Source: Dyadobacter sp. CECT 9275 (GTDB lineage Bacteria; Bacteroidota; Bacteroidia; Cytophagales; Spirosomataceae). Taken from it: a stretch of DNA of 64,000 bases. Within the stretch, counting starts at the first letter, position 1. Each line of letters starts with the position of its first letter. This document shows positions 1-8,799 of the stretch, in pieces. The notes beneath the pieces were generated by a model, which saw nothing but the letters and a program-made list of their open reading frames with translations, had not been told where the DNA came from and searched no databases. A program made the translations under genes and the position numbers. The stretch is from positions 3,162,001 to 3,226,000 of the forward strand of contig NZ_CAJRAF010000002.1 of assembly GCF_907164905.1 (NCBI RefSeq), read 5' to 3'.

Positions 1-1214
1 AACATCGCCCAGCTTGAAGGGACGTAGTCGCGGTGAAGAGAGGTTACGATAATCACGAAACGCTCGAACCACATACCTATGTTTACTACAACCGATATAA
101 AGAATGTAAATGTGATACTTCTGCGGAGTTTTCTTGACCAGAACAGCTGTGGAGAAATTACGTTACAGGTCATCATTGCCCAGTATGCCCACCAGTAAGG
201 ACCGGTCATACGGTTAAAAAATGCGTAGTATTCATATTCTACGCCACCATACCACGCTATAAAGAACTCAGTGATATAGGCAACACCCACTACCGAACCG
301 GTCAATGTGATTACCTTGTTCATGGTTTCAATGTGCTCCAATGTGATGTAATCTTCCAAGCGATATACAACACGTGTGATCAGCATCAGGTTTTGTACCA
401 TCGCAAATCCTGAGAAAATAGCTCCTGCCACGAAGTATGGAGGGAAAATCGTAGTATGCCAGCCAGGAATAACCGATGTAGCAAAGTCCATACTTACAAT
501 CGTATGCACTGAAAGTACCAGCGGGGTTGACAAACCAGCCAGAATTAAGCTGATATATTCATAGCGTGCCCATGTTTTAGCAGATCCGTCCCAGCCCAGA
601 GCGAATGAACCATACATGAAACGTGAAATTTTACTTGTTGCACGGTCGCGGATGGTAGCCAGGTCAGGTATTAAACCGATATACCAGAAAACCAGCGATA
701 CCGAGAAGTACGTGCTGATCGCAAATACGTCCCAAACCAGCGGCGAGTTGAAGTTCACCCACAGGGAACCAAAAGCGTTAGGAAGCGGAAGTGCCCAGTA
801 TGCCATCCAAGGACGGCCCATGTGCATCAGGATAAACGATGCCGCACAAATTACCGCGAAGATGGTCATCGCTTCTGCTGCTCTGTTGATGGAGGTTCTC
901 CATTTCTGACGGAACAGCAACAGGATGGCGGAGATTAGTGTTCCTGCATGACCGATACCCACCCACCAAACGAAGTTGGTAATATCCCAGGCCCATCCAA
1001 CAGTTTTATTCAAACCCCAGACTCCCAGACCTTCCCACCATGTCCATGCCAGGCAGAACGTACCATAAGCCAAAACAAGCAGGGAAATACCAAAAGCAAT
1101 TTTCCATTCCTTCGTTGGGGCACCCTCTACATGGCGGCATATATCCTCCGTCACGTCTGCGTACGTTTTCCCGCCCTGAATTAACGGTTGTCTCACGGGT
1201 GAAGTAACATGCAT
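1..1214 (-). CDS. actC: Alternative complex III subunit ActC (NrfD/PsrC-like quinol-oxidising membrane subunit), 3' end outside window
   Basis: The minus-strand reading frame opens with ATG at 1214 and stays open to the left edge, so about 404 residues are visible and the C-terminus is missing. The protein is hydrophobic and Trp-rich, with many predicted membrane helices, and resembles the NrfD/polysulfide reductase membrane subunit family. In alternative complex III, ActC carries the quinol site and passes electrons to the periplasmic iron-sulfur and haem subunits. It lies 55 bases downstream of the actB stop in the order actA-actB-actC, the usual order in this operon, which is the main support for the name. 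The remaining subunits (actD onward) would be expected beyond base 1. Confidence 0.9.
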   Translation of the reverse strand, partial: MHVTSPVRQPLIQGGKTYADVTEDICRHVEGAPTKEWKIAFGISLLVLAYGTFCLAWTWWEGLGVWGLNKTVGWAWDITNFVWWVGIGHAGTLISAILLLFRQKWRTSINRAAEAMTIFAVICAASFILMHMGRPWMAYWALPLPNAFGSLWVNFNSPLVWDVFAISTYFSVSLVFWYIGLIPDLATIRDRATSKISRFMYGSFALGWDGSAKTWARYEYISLILAGLSTPLVLSVHTIVSMDFATSVIPGWHTTIFPPYFVAGAIFSGFAMVQNLMLITRVVYRLEDYITLEHIETMNKVITLTGSVVGVAYITEFFIAWYGGVEYEYYAFFNRMTGPYWWAYWAMMTCNVISPQLFWSRKLRRSITFTFFISVVVNIGMWFERFVIIVTSLHRDYVPSSWAM

Positions 1215-1268
1215 ACTACTATTATTTTAATGATTTAATCTTCAAACAAATTCTGACTTATCTTGAAA

Positions 1269-4200
1269 TTAAGCGTGTTCCTTTTTTTCTTCCGCTTTGG
1301 CAGCAACATCTTTATTTCTGACCTTCGTAAGGTAAGAAACCTGCGGACGAACGTTAATCTCTTCCAGCATGTGGAAAGCACGACCTTCTCTTTCTACCGC
1401 AAGAAGCTTGGATATTTTACTTTCAGGATCGTTCATATCACCAAATGTAATGGCGTTGGTAGGGCATGAGCTACCGCAGACTACAGAAACGTCATCATCC
1501 ACCAAACGTCTTCTTTCCTTTTTAGCCTTCAGTTTTGCCTCCTGGATCAGGTGAACGCACATAGAACATTTTTCGATAACTCCACGAGATCTTACCGTAA
1601 CGTCTGGGTTGATGACCATCTTACCCAAATCATTATTGAAGTTGTAATCGAAATTATCGTTATCAAAATATTTGAACCAGTTGAAGCGGCGCACTTTATA
1701 AGGGCAGTTGTTTGCACAATAACGTGTTCCCACACAACGGTTATAGGCCATCTGGTTAAGTCCCTCTGAGCTGTGTGTTGTTGCCAATACCGGACAAACC
1801 GTTTCGCAAGGGGCATTATTACAATGCTGGCACATCATCGGCTGGAAAGTAACCTCGGGGTTCTCCGAAGCGATCTCCAGACCGCGCAGATCTTCAACAT
1901 CCGCATCACTGCTGTAATAGCGGTCAATCCGGATCCAGTGCATTTCACGTGCATTGATAATCTCCTGGCGTCCTACCACAGGGATGTTGTTTTCAGCCTG
2001 GCAGCTCACCACACATGACCCGCAACCGAAACAAGTATTCAGGTCAATCACTAAACCCCATGAATGATTTTTATATTTATGGCCATTCCAGAGAGACAGA
2101 TCGGTTGCATCCACTTTTCCCTCGGAAGTCTGTATTTCAGGAATAAAACGTCCTGCCAGCGGATCTTTCTGGAAATGTGATAGCACAGTATCTTGTAATA
2201 CCGACTTACGGTTCATCACCGTATTATGCGTTTGCGTCTGCGCTATCTCGCGAGTCTCACCCGTTTTACTGAGTGTTACCTCACCTGGGGCGAAAGACAA
2301 ATATCCATTACTGAAAGCTGCAAGAGGGTATACATTTTTACCGACGTTGTCAGCAGATTTTCCTGCTTTCACACGACCGTAACCTATTGCAACAGCAACG
2401 GTACCATTGGCTTGTCCGGGCTGGATCAGCACGGGAAGTTCAACGGTTTTACCTTTAAGATCTATTTTGATTACATCACCTTGTGCATATCCCTGCTCAG
2501 CAGCTGTCTTTTGAGAGATGGCTGCGTAGTTGTCCCAGCATGCTTTTGATACCGGCTCCGGGAATTCCTGAAGCCAAGGGTTATTGGCAGCCGCACCATT
2601 ACCGATACCTACTTTCTCATAAAGTACCAGTTCTATTCCAGCAGACGAAGCCTTATATTTTTTGGCCACATTGGCCGCTGCTTCGTCAATATTTCCGGTA
2701 AAGTCAACAGGGACAGGTGCAGCACTACCGCCGAGTGTCAACACCCCATCGTGAAGGGATTTTACCCAGAATTGCTCAAAATCACCTCCCTGAGTAAAGA
2801 TATTTTTTCTCCAGTAAGATTTCAGATAAGCATGAAAATCAGATGGAAGACCCGCCCATTTCAAAAGGCTGGACTGACCTTGTCTCGTACTGAAAATCAG
2901 GCTGATTGCAGGTTGTGTAAGACTGTAAAAACCAGCCTTTGGCATCGCATCGTTCCAGGACTCCAGGTAATGGGGAGCCGGACATATATATTTAAGTAAC
3001 GATGAGGTCTCATCAGCACGGTCGTTAAACGAAACGCTCAACGCCACATTCGGCAGCGATGCAGCAAGTTCCGCCCCGCGTGGGTGATCGTAAACAGGAT
3101 TAGAACCGTAAACAATAACCGCGCTTACCTTACCGCCTTTTACTTCATCGACAAATTCATTCATCGCGATATCATTTCCCTGACGGTAATATACCGGGGT
3201 ATTGATATCGATGGTACTTCCGTAACTTCCCAGCAATCCATTCAGCGCACTAACAACAACCTGTACTGAGGGGTCATTGATTCCGCAAACCACCAGTGCA
3301 CTTCCCTTAGCAGCAACCAGTTCCATCGCCGCTTTGTCAAGATTTGCTATATCACCTGGCGCAGCGGTTGCGATGGATTTCCCTCCGAGCTTCGCCGCTA
3401 CCTTGTTATAAAGTGCAGTCACCACCAGACCCAACTGAGATGGTTTTACCGCAGTACGGTAATCCGCGTTGGAACCGGTAAGAGAAAGTGTCGTTTCAAA
3501 CTGATAGTGACGCGACATATCCTTTTTGCCGTCTTTCGCACTGCTTACAATCCGTGTCTGCGCAAATTGGGCTGAAAAAGCCTCAGGAGCAATCCATGTT
3601 CCCAGGAAGTCAGCATCTATACCTACTACCAGTTTCGCTTTGCTAAAATCATAGGAAGGAATAACCGCTTTGCCAAACGAAAGCTCATTGCCCTTTATAA
3701 GGCCGGCAACCGAGTTAGCGTCGTACGTTATATGTTTTGTAGTAGGATATTTTGCAGTAAAATCGGCAATAACCGATTTAGTGGAAGGGCTTAAAAGCGT
3801 TGGGGAAACAATTCTGATATTTCCACCTTTGGCCGCGATAGCAGCCAACTGATCCATAATCTCTTTATCTACCTGATCCCAGGAAACCTTAGTATCCTCT
3901 CCTTTTTTCGGGCCTCTTAATTTTTCATTGTCATATAAACCCAGCAATGAAGCGTGTACTCTTGCACTCACACCTGCTGACGTTTTGCCAAGAGAATTTC
4001 CCTCAATCTTAATGGGGCGACCTTCTCTTGTTTTTACAAGTATACTGGCATAATCTCCCCCTTCCGAGTAGGTGGAAGCATACCAGTTAGAAATCGTAGG
4101 GTATTCGCCCTCAGGCTTGTTAACGTAAGGTATTGCTTTTTTGACAGGCGCTTCACAAGCCGCCAAGGATACCGCGGCCATCCCAAAGCCAAGGACTTTC

Positions 4201-4358
4201 AGGAAATCCCGGCGGTTTGATCCGGTACCATCTACTAAACTTTCGTACTGGGTTTCTGCCGGGGCATCTGCAAATTCCGATCCTGCGCTTTTTATAAATT
4301 TCTCGTCATTCCGCAGTTCTTCGAGCCCCCTCCAGTATCTTTTATCAGTATTTTTCAT
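1269..4358 (-). CDS. actB: Alternative complex III subunit ActB (fused molybdopterin-like and iron-sulfur domains)
   Basis: About 1029 residues. The first ATG is at 4358; a TTG lies four codons earlier. A twin-arginine segment (RRDFLK) starts near residue 49 and is followed by a hydrophobic stretch ending in L-A-A-C, which could be a Tat lipoprotein signal. The long middle part resembles molybdopterin oxidoreductases. In ActB proteins this part is known to lack the cofactor. The C-terminal third is ferredoxin-like, with four cysteine groups (CFGCGSC, CQHCNNAPC, CVGTRYCANNC, CSMC plus CGSSC), matching the cubane clusters known in ActB. It acts on the periplasmic face of complex III, between the quinol site in ActC and the haems of ActA. 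It lies 50 bases after actA. Confidence 0.93.
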   Translation of the reverse strand: MKNTDKRYWRGLEELRNDEKFIKSAGSEFADAPAETQYESLVDGTGSNRRDFLKVLGFGMAAVSLAACEAPVKKAIPYVNKPEGEYPTISNWYASTYSEGGDYASILVKTREGRPIKIEGNSLGKTSAGVSARVHASLLGLYDNEKLRGPKKGEDTKVSWDQVDKEIMDQLAAIAAKGGNIRIVSPTLLSPSTKSVIADFTAKYPTTKHITYDANSVAGLIKGNELSFGKAVIPSYDFSKAKLVVGIDADFLGTWIAPEAFSAQFAQTRIVSSAKDGKKDMSRHYQFETTLSLTGSNADYRTAVKPSQLGLVVTALYNKVAAKLGGKSIATAAPGDIANLDKAAMELVAAKGSALVVCGINDPSVQVVVSALNGLLGSYGSTIDINTPVYYRQGNDIAMNEFVDEVKGGKVSAVIVYGSNPVYDHPRGAELAASLPNVALSVSFNDRADETSSLLKYICPAPHYLESWNDAMPKAGFYSLTQPAISLIFSTRQGQSSLLKWAGLPSDFHAYLKSYWRKNIFTQGGDFEQFWVKSLHDGVLTLGGSAAPVPVDFTGNIDEAAANVAKKYKASSAGIELVLYEKVGIGNGAAANNPWLQEFPEPVSKACWDNYAAISQKTAAEQGYAQGDVIKIDLKGKTVELPVLIQPGQANGTVAVAIGYGRVKAGKSADNVGKNVYPLAAFSNGYLSFAPGEVTLSKTGETREIAQTQTHNTVMNRKSVLQDTVLSHFQKDPLAGRFIPEIQTSEGKVDATDLSLWNGHKYKNHSWGLVIDLNTCFGCGSCVVSCQAENNIPVVGRQEIINAREMHWIRIDRYYSSDADVEDLRGLEIASENPEVTFQPMMCQHCNNAPCETVCPVLATTHSSEGLNQMAYNRCVGTRYCANNCPYKVRRFNWFKYFDNDNFDYNFNNDLGKMVINPDVTVRSRGVIEKCSMCVHLIQEAKLKAKKERRRLVDDDVSVVCGSSCPTNAITFGDMNDPESKISKLLAVEREGRAFHMLEEINVRPQVSYLTKVRNKDVAAKAEEKKEHA

Positions 4359-4408
4359 AAAAATATTCAATACAAATGAGTTGTATTCCGGTATTTATTT
4401 CTTGTGTA

Positions 4409-5695
4409 TTAATAGTGGCACTTAGCACATTCCAAACCTCCGATATCAGCCACTTTCAATGCTTCTTTGCTTTCCGAAGCATGCAACTGCACCAGCTTGT
4501 CGTAATACTGGTTGTCCTTGGTATTAACCTCAGTTTTACGGTGGCAGTCAATACACCATCCCATTGTAAGAGATGAACGTTGCTGGATAACTTCCATCTT
4601 TTCAACTTCACCGTGGCAGTTCTGGCATTCCAGCCCTCCTACATTGACGTGCTGCGCATGGTTGAAATAAGCCAGATCTGGCAGGTTATGCACCCTAACC
4701 CATTCTATTGGCTGATCCTTCTCAATGGAAGTATATATTTTCTGTATTTCAGGAGATTCCTTTTTAATCACCCCATGGCAGTTCATACAAATATTAGCGG
4801 AAGGTATATGTGCCGACTTACCCCTGTTCACACCTGTATGGCAGTAATTACAATCTATTTTGTACTCACCTGCATGCAGCTTATGAGAAAAAGAAATCGG
4901 CTGCTTAGGGGCATATCCCTGCTGTACACCCACACTGTAGGCTCCGTCAAGTGTTGCCTTGATTACCAGCAGAATGAAAACCCACACCGTTGCAGAACGT
5001 ATGGCGGGATCGGTTACGATGGCTTTGAGAGAATTACTGAAACGGGTCATGAAATCTCCGTCGGCGGTCTCTTCTGTCTGGCCGCTGACAGCTTTGCTAA
5101 GCAGCGAAACAATTACCACTAATACGCCAAGTACCAGTAGCATAACCACCACAAGCGCCACCAGAACAATCATAAACAGATCGGATGGGCCTCCAGCACC
5201 TGCCTCAGAACCACCAGCGGCGGCACCTGAAGTTGCTGCTGCTGCCGCAGGAGCTGCAGTTGCAGCCTGGTCAACATACGCAAAGATTGATTTGATATCA
5301 TCCTCCGACAGGCTGGGAAAGCTTGTCATCTGCGTTTTTGAATATTCATTATAAATTTTTACTGCATAAGGATCACCTGAAGCAATTACAGCTTGTGAGT
5401 TACGCACCCATTTAACAAGCCATTCCATATTGTTCCGGCTTGTGGCTCCTTTTAAACCCGGACCTACTACACGCTCATCAGTAGCAGCGTGGCACTGCGC
5501 ACAGTTATTTTTGAAAATACTTTCACCCTTTGCTGCATCGCCTCCACCGGCGGGAGCTGCGGCAGTTGCCGTGCTGTCCTGTGCAGATACTAAAAGAGGT
5601 AAACTAAGGAAAAGTGTTAAAGCGATTGCTATTAACGTTTTTGAACACTTTAAGATAGGTAAAAACTTAGAGTCTTCTCGGAATGGTATATTCAT
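4409..5695 (-). CDS. actA: Alternative complex III subunit ActA, six-haem cytochrome c with an extra N-terminal monohaem domain
   Basis: 428 residues. A signal peptide (about residues 17-38) is followed by a monohaem cytochrome c domain (CAQCH at 65-69), an Ala/Gly-rich linker, a membrane helix (about 173-200), a second helix (about 235-255), then a multihaem domain. The later domain has five CxxCH motifs: CNYCH (282), CMNCH, CQNCH, CIDCH and CAKCH, the last one residue from the C-terminus. Family knowledge: ActA is a pentahaem cytochrome and a separate ActE supplies a monohaem cytochrome. Here an ActE-like haem domain appears fused ahead of the pentahaem part through a helical hairpin. First gene of the visible operon; a TAnnTTTG element lies upstream at 5751-5758. 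Confidence 0.92.
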   Translation of the reverse strand: MNIPFREDSKFLPILKCSKTLIAIALTLFLSLPLLVSAQDSTATAAAPAGGGDAAKGESIFKNNCAQCHAATDERVVGPGLKGATSRNNMEWLVKWVRNSQAVIASGDPYAVKIYNEYSKTQMTSFPSLSEDDIKSIFAYVDQAATAAPAAAAATSGAAAGGSEAGAGGPSDLFMIVLVALVVVMLLVLGVLVVIVSLLSKAVSGQTEETADGDFMTRFSNSLKAIVTDPAIRSATVWVFILLVIKATLDGAYSVGVQQGYAPKQPISFSHKLHAGEYKIDCNYCHTGVNRGKSAHIPSANICMNCHGVIKKESPEIQKIYTSIEKDQPIEWVRVHNLPDLAYFNHAQHVNVGGLECQNCHGEVEKMEVIQQRSSLTMGWCIDCHRKTEVNTKDNQYYDKLVQLHASESKEALKVADIGGLECAKCHY

Positions 5696-5750
5696 AATAA
5701 ACTATGCATTATTCTTCAGCAGACAAAACTAGTTCACGATTCTTTATCCA

Positions 5751-5758
5751 CAAAAGTA
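5751..5758 (-). promoter_or_regulatory. Predicted Bacteroidota -7 promoter element of the act operon
   Basis: The minus strand reads TACTTTTG, an exact match to the Bacteroidota consensus TAnnTTTG. It would start transcription about 50 bases before the actA ATG. No clear TTG -33 element sits at the usual spacing, so initiation may need an activator; the dyad at 5811-5832 is a candidate site. Confidence 0.45.
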
Positions 5759-5810
5759 TTTTAATGATATTTTGGGCAGGTATGTTATTTATAATATTTC
5801 TAATTAAAAC

Positions 5811-5832
5811 AAGTATGACGGGCGTCATACTT
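5811..5832. promoter_or_regulatory. Dyad symmetric element upstream of the act operon (possible operator)
   Basis: Two perfect 10-base arms (AAGTATGACG and CGTCATACTT) flank a 2-base centre. The gap is too tight for a comfortable RNA hairpin loop, so a dimeric DNA-binding protein site is more likely. Its centre is about 74 bases upstream of the predicted act transcription start. The + strand side is followed by a T-rich run, so a terminator reading the other way cannot be excluded. Confidence 0.4.
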
Positions 5833-5865
5833 TTATTCTTATTCCTTGCTAGTGAGGACATTAAC

Positions 5866-5920
5866 TGAAAAATACCATTTGAAAAAATCGTCTGCCGATC
5901 GTTCTCAAATGGTATTTTCA
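5866..5920 (-). terminator. Long inverted repeat downstream of tRNA-Cys
   Basis: Arms of 16-17 bases (5866-5882 and 5905-5920) pair almost perfectly around a 22-base spacer, with one extra A in the left arm. The repeat lies 50 bases past the 3' end of tRNA-Cys and well before actA, where a terminator for the rpsA/tRNA transcript would be expected. The T run is inside the stem rather than after it, so termination strength is uncertain. Confidence 0.5.
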
Positions 5921-5968
5921 AAGCCTACCGTTGTATATTAAACGGAATTCAAATATAATTTATCTAAG

Positions 5969-6039
5969 AGGTTCCGAGCGGATTCGAACCGCTGTACAAG
6001 GTTTTGCAGACCTCTGCCTAGCCACTCGGCCACGGAACC
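5969..6039 (-). tRNA. tRNA-Cys (anticodon GCA)
   Basis: The minus strand folds as a 71-nt tRNA. The acceptor stem GGTTCCG pairs with CGGAACC, the anticodon loop reads CTGCAAA (anticodon GCA), and the T arm contains GGTTCGAATCC. The discriminator base is U, as is standard for tRNA-Cys. CCA is not encoded. It lies 67 bases downstream of the rpsA stop on the same strand. Confidence 0.96.
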
Positions 6040-6044
6040 AATTT

Positions 6045-6081
6045 GGATTAGCAGATATGCCTTTAGCCTCTCTGCTAATCC
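6045..6081 (-). terminator. Stem-loop between rpsA and tRNA-Cys
   Basis: Perfect 11-base arms (6045-6055 and 6071-6081) surround a 15-base loop, just after the rpsA stop and just before tRNA-Cys. It could end most rpsA transcripts or act as a processing site for the tRNA 5' end. There is no T tract on the minus strand after it. A TACTTTTG element sits directly upstream at 6086-6093. Confidence 0.5.
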
Positions 6082-6085
6082 GGTG

Positions 6086-6093
6086 CAAAAGTA
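6086..6093 (-). promoter_or_regulatory. Predicted -7 promoter element ahead of tRNA-Cys
   Basis: The minus strand reads TACTTTTG, an exact TAnnTTTG match, about 47 bases upstream of the tRNA 5' end. No TTG is seen at the -33 position. It would let tRNA-Cys be transcribed independently of rpsA, starting just before the stem-loop at 6045-6081. Confidence 0.4.
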
Positions 6094-6106
6094 TTAATTA
6101 ATTTGG

Positions 6107-7942
6107 CTATTCAGCACTATCCTCGTCTTTTTTAGCCACTTTTTTTCCTTTCTTTTCGCTTTCCTCAAACTGTTCCTTCAAAGCTGACAGGACACTCAGG
6201 TCACCGAAAGTTGATTTCTCAGCATCCTTAGGCGCTTCTGCTGCTTTTGCAGGTGCCGCCTTCGCTGCTTTTTCTTCTTTCCTTTCCTCTGATGCCGGAG
6301 CTGCTTTTACCTTTGAGTGAGATAAAACGATTTTCTTTTCATCTTTCAGGAATTCCAGTACGGTGAAATCAAGGCTTTCTCCTACCTCTGCAAGTGTACC
6401 ATCCTCTTTTGCAAGATTTTTGATGGCAGAGATTCCTTCGATACCATAAGGTAGTTCAAGGGTGGCAAATTTGTCACCTTTTGCTACGATCGTCGATTTG
6501 TGAACAGACCCTACCGCAAAAATGGTTTCAAAGGTATCCCATGGGTTTTCTTCAAGTTGCTTGTGGCCCAGTGCCAGACGACGATTTTCTGCGTCCAGTT
6601 CAAGCACTACAACTTCAAGTTCGTCATTTACTTTTACGAAATCCGAAGGATGTTTGATTTTCTTAGTCCATGACAAATCAGAAACGTGAACCAGTCCGTC
6701 GATACCTTCTTCAAGCTCGATGAACAAACCAAAGTTGGTCAGGTTACGTACCACACCTTTGTGGCGTGTTCCGATCGCATACTTTTCTTTCAGTGAACCC
6801 TGAGTCCATGGATCCTCTGTAAGCTGTTTAATACCCAGAGACATTTTGCGTTCCTGACGGTCAAGCGTCAATACCACTGCGCTGATCTCGTCGTTTACGT
6901 TCATAAACTCCTGCGGATTGCGCAGGTGCTGTGACCATGACATTTCAGAAACGTGGATCAGACCTTCAACACCTGGTTTGATCTCAAGGAAAGCACCGTA
7001 ATCAGCAACATTCACGATGCGACCGGTAACTTTTGATCCAACCTGGATTGTTTCGTCAAGAGAATCCCATGGGTGAGACTGAAGTTGTTTCAAGCCAAGA
7101 GAGATACGTTTTTTCTCTTCGTCAAAATCAAGCACAACCACGTTAAGTTTCTGATCCAGCGAAAGCAGGTCAGATGGGTGGTTGATACGGCCCCATGAAA
7201 TGTCCGTAATGTGAAGAAGACCATCCACACCACCAAGATCGATGAACACACCAAAGTTGGTCATGTTTTTGATCACACCTTCAAGTACCTGACCTTTCTC
7301 AAGGTTATTCAGGATCTGCTGGCGTTGTGCTTCAAGATCTTTTTCGATCAGTATTTTGTGAGATACAACTACGTTATCATTAGCATAGTTAATTTTCACA
7401 ACTTTAACTTCCATACGTTTTCCAACAAAAATGTCAAAATCACGTATTGGCTTCACGTCGATTTGTGAACCAGGCAAGAAAGCCTCAATTCCAAAAATAT
7501 CAACAATAAGACCACCCTTGGTTCTTCTTTTCACGTTGGCGTCAATAACCACATCTTCGTCAAAAGATTTCTGGATGTTATCCCAGGCAGTGATTACTTT
7601 GGCCTTTTTACGGGAAAGAACAAGCTGTCCCTGAGCGTCTTCCTGATTTTCAACATACACTTCTACCTCATCTCCGATTTTCATACCAGGGAGGTCACGG
7701 AATTCATTGGATGATACGATACCATCCGATTTAAATCCGATGTTAAGTATTACTTCACGGTCCGTAATTCCAACAACTACACCTTTAACCACCTCTTTTT
7801 CCTGAACAGGAGAAAGAGTAGTTTCATACATTTGTTCAAAACGGTCGCGGTCAGCTGCTGAATATCCAGTACCGAAACCTTTGTCTGCTGCTTTGTCCCA
7901 GTCGAAGTCAGGGAGAGGCTGATTTTGTTTTTCCTTAGACAT
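6107..7942 (-). CDS. rpsA: 30S ribosomal protein S1
   Basis: 611 residues with six successive S1-type OB folds between about residues 50 and 540. The best conserved are repeats 3-5, each of the form G-x-V/I-x-x-x-T/D-x-F/Y-G-x-F followed by G-L-L/I/V-H-V/I-S/T-D/E. The first and last repeats are divergent, as is usual. The C-terminal tail (after about 550) is Ala/Lys/Glu-rich and low complexity. S1 binds mRNA on the small ribosomal subunit and helps start translation, which matters in Bacteroidota because Shine-Dalgarno sites are weak. ATG at 7942 is preceded by an approximately 90-base leader with paired segments and a TACCTTTG promoter element. Confidence 0.97.
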   Translation of the reverse strand: MSKEKQNQPLPDFDWDKAADKGFGTGYSAADRDRFEQMYETTLSPVQEKEVVKGVVVGITDREVILNIGFKSDGIVSSNEFRDLPGMKIGDEVEVYVENQEDAQGQLVLSRKKAKVITAWDNIQKSFDEDVVIDANVKRRTKGGLIVDIFGIEAFLPGSQIDVKPIRDFDIFVGKRMEVKVVKINYANDNVVVSHKILIEKDLEAQRQQILNNLEKGQVLEGVIKNMTNFGVFIDLGGVDGLLHITDISWGRINHPSDLLSLDQKLNVVVLDFDEEKKRISLGLKQLQSHPWDSLDETIQVGSKVTGRIVNVADYGAFLEIKPGVEGLIHVSEMSWSQHLRNPQEFMNVNDEISAVVLTLDRQERKMSLGIKQLTEDPWTQGSLKEKYAIGTRHKGVVRNLTNFGLFIELEEGIDGLVHVSDLSWTKKIKHPSDFVKVNDELEVVVLELDAENRRLALGHKQLEENPWDTFETIFAVGSVHKSTIVAKGDKFATLELPYGIEGISAIKNLAKEDGTLAEVGESLDFTVLEFLKDEKKIVLSHSKVKAAPASEERKEEKAAKAAPAKAAEAPKDAEKSTFGDLSVLSALKEQFEESEKKGKKVAKKDEDSAE

Positions 7943-7955
7943 AAATAGGAATTAT

Positions 7956-8031
7956 CGCTCTTGTTTACATCAGCCTCCGAGCTAAAGGGCTGAAAATTAG
8001 TTTAACAAAGAATTTTTTAAAAAACAGAGCG
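7956..8031 (-). promoter_or_regulatory. Foldable 5' leader of rpsA
   Basis: On the minus strand CGCTCTGTTT (8022-8031) can pair with AAACAAGAGCG (7956-7966), giving ten pairs with one bulged A. Inside this, CAGCC (7988-7992) pairs with GGCTG (7971-7975). The closing stem ends 13 bases before the rpsA ATG. If transcription starts near 8028, the outermost three pairs are lost. Autogenous control of S1 is known in Escherichia coli; a similar role here is inference. Confidence 0.35.
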
Positions 8032-8039
8032 CAAAGGTA
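8032..8039 (-). promoter_or_regulatory. Predicted -7 promoter element of rpsA
   Basis: The minus strand reads TACCTTTG, an exact match to TAnnTTTG, about 90 bases upstream of the rpsA start. At the -33 position there is GTG rather than TTG. Confidence 0.5.
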
Positions 8040-8131
8040 GGATATTTTGAAATAAAAATCCACTCTTCAGGAATTATTCCCAAAAGCAGCAAAATGTCCG
8101 GAAAAGTTAATAAAAGACCCGTAGCGTGTGG

Positions 8132-8644
8132 CTATTGATACGCACGGTCCTTAGCCCCCAGGTAAGGCATCCATTCATCTGCTGCTAAACCTGAAAAATC
8201 CCTGATAAACATCAGAAAGGAAGGGCGGAATGGCGATTGCTTCAAATGCATACCAGCTTCTTCGGGTGTAAGGTCGCCTTTTCTGGAATTACAGCGCTTG
8301 CATGCCGTTGCCAGGTTATCCCAGGTTGTTTTTCCTCCCCGGGACTTGGGCATTACATGATCCAAAGTGAGATGATCATGCGTTCCGCAGTACTGACACC
8401 GGTTTCCGTCACGCCGGAAGATATTGTGCCTCGTCATGACCACGCCGCGGTAAGGAAGATGAATGTAGTGATTGAGGCGGATCACAACCGGCATGGGATA
8501 TTCATTGCTCACCGTCCGAAGAAAATGCCTGGGAGACTCAGCAAGCATTTCAGCTTTGTTCATATACACCAGCAAGAACGCTTTTGGGACGGTGCAAACA
8601 CTTAATGCACTATAATCTTGATTAAGAACCAGTACTTTACCCAT
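8132..8644 (-). CDS. HNH endonuclease family protein
   Basis: 170 residues. The central part carries a full HNH core: CQYCG, then LTLDHVMPKSRGG with the catalytic His, then the Asn in TWDNLATAC, and CKRCNSRKG. The two CxxC pairs should bind structural zinc. The N-terminal 75 residues (starting MGKVLVLNQDYSALSVC) match the layout of the stand-alone HNH proteins found widely in bacterial chromosomes. No methyltransferase, toxin or phage gene is adjacent, so a restriction role is not supported. The substrate is unknown. It is the same strand as rpsA and smpB, with separate intergenic spaces of about 150-190 bases on each side. Confidence 0.88.
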   Translation of the reverse strand: MGKVLVLNQDYSALSVCTVPKAFLLVYMNKAEMLAESPRHFLRTVSNEYPMPVVIRLNHYIHLPYRGVVMTRHNIFRRDGNRCQYCGTHDHLTLDHVMPKSRGGKTTWDNLATACKRCNSRKGDLTPEEAGMHLKQSPFRPSFLMFIRDFSGLAADEWMPYLGAKDRAYQ

Positions 8645-8799
8645 GAGTCTTTAAGGCAATTCGTTCCGACAATATAGGAATTTTTACCTAAAAAAACGTT
8701 CACAAGTATGCAAAAATTGCCAATTATCCCTATGGGTAGCCCGTCTGGTCCAAAACATAGGATTTGCATATTAAAGAATTGTAAACCAGATGTTAACAT

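Noticed and set aside
5709..5921. 70-codon minus-strand frame upstream of actA
   Set aside because: It overlaps the predicted promoter, the dyad and the terminator-like repeat, and its composition is AT-rich non-coding.
8132..8644. HNH gene as part of a restriction or toxin defence system
   Set aside because: Neighbours are rpsA and smpB; no methyltransferase, immunity or phage genes accompany it.
8602..8799. 65-codon frame between smpB and the HNH gene
   Set aside because: It overlaps the HNH start in another frame, and its translation is hydrophobic without a signal or family pattern.
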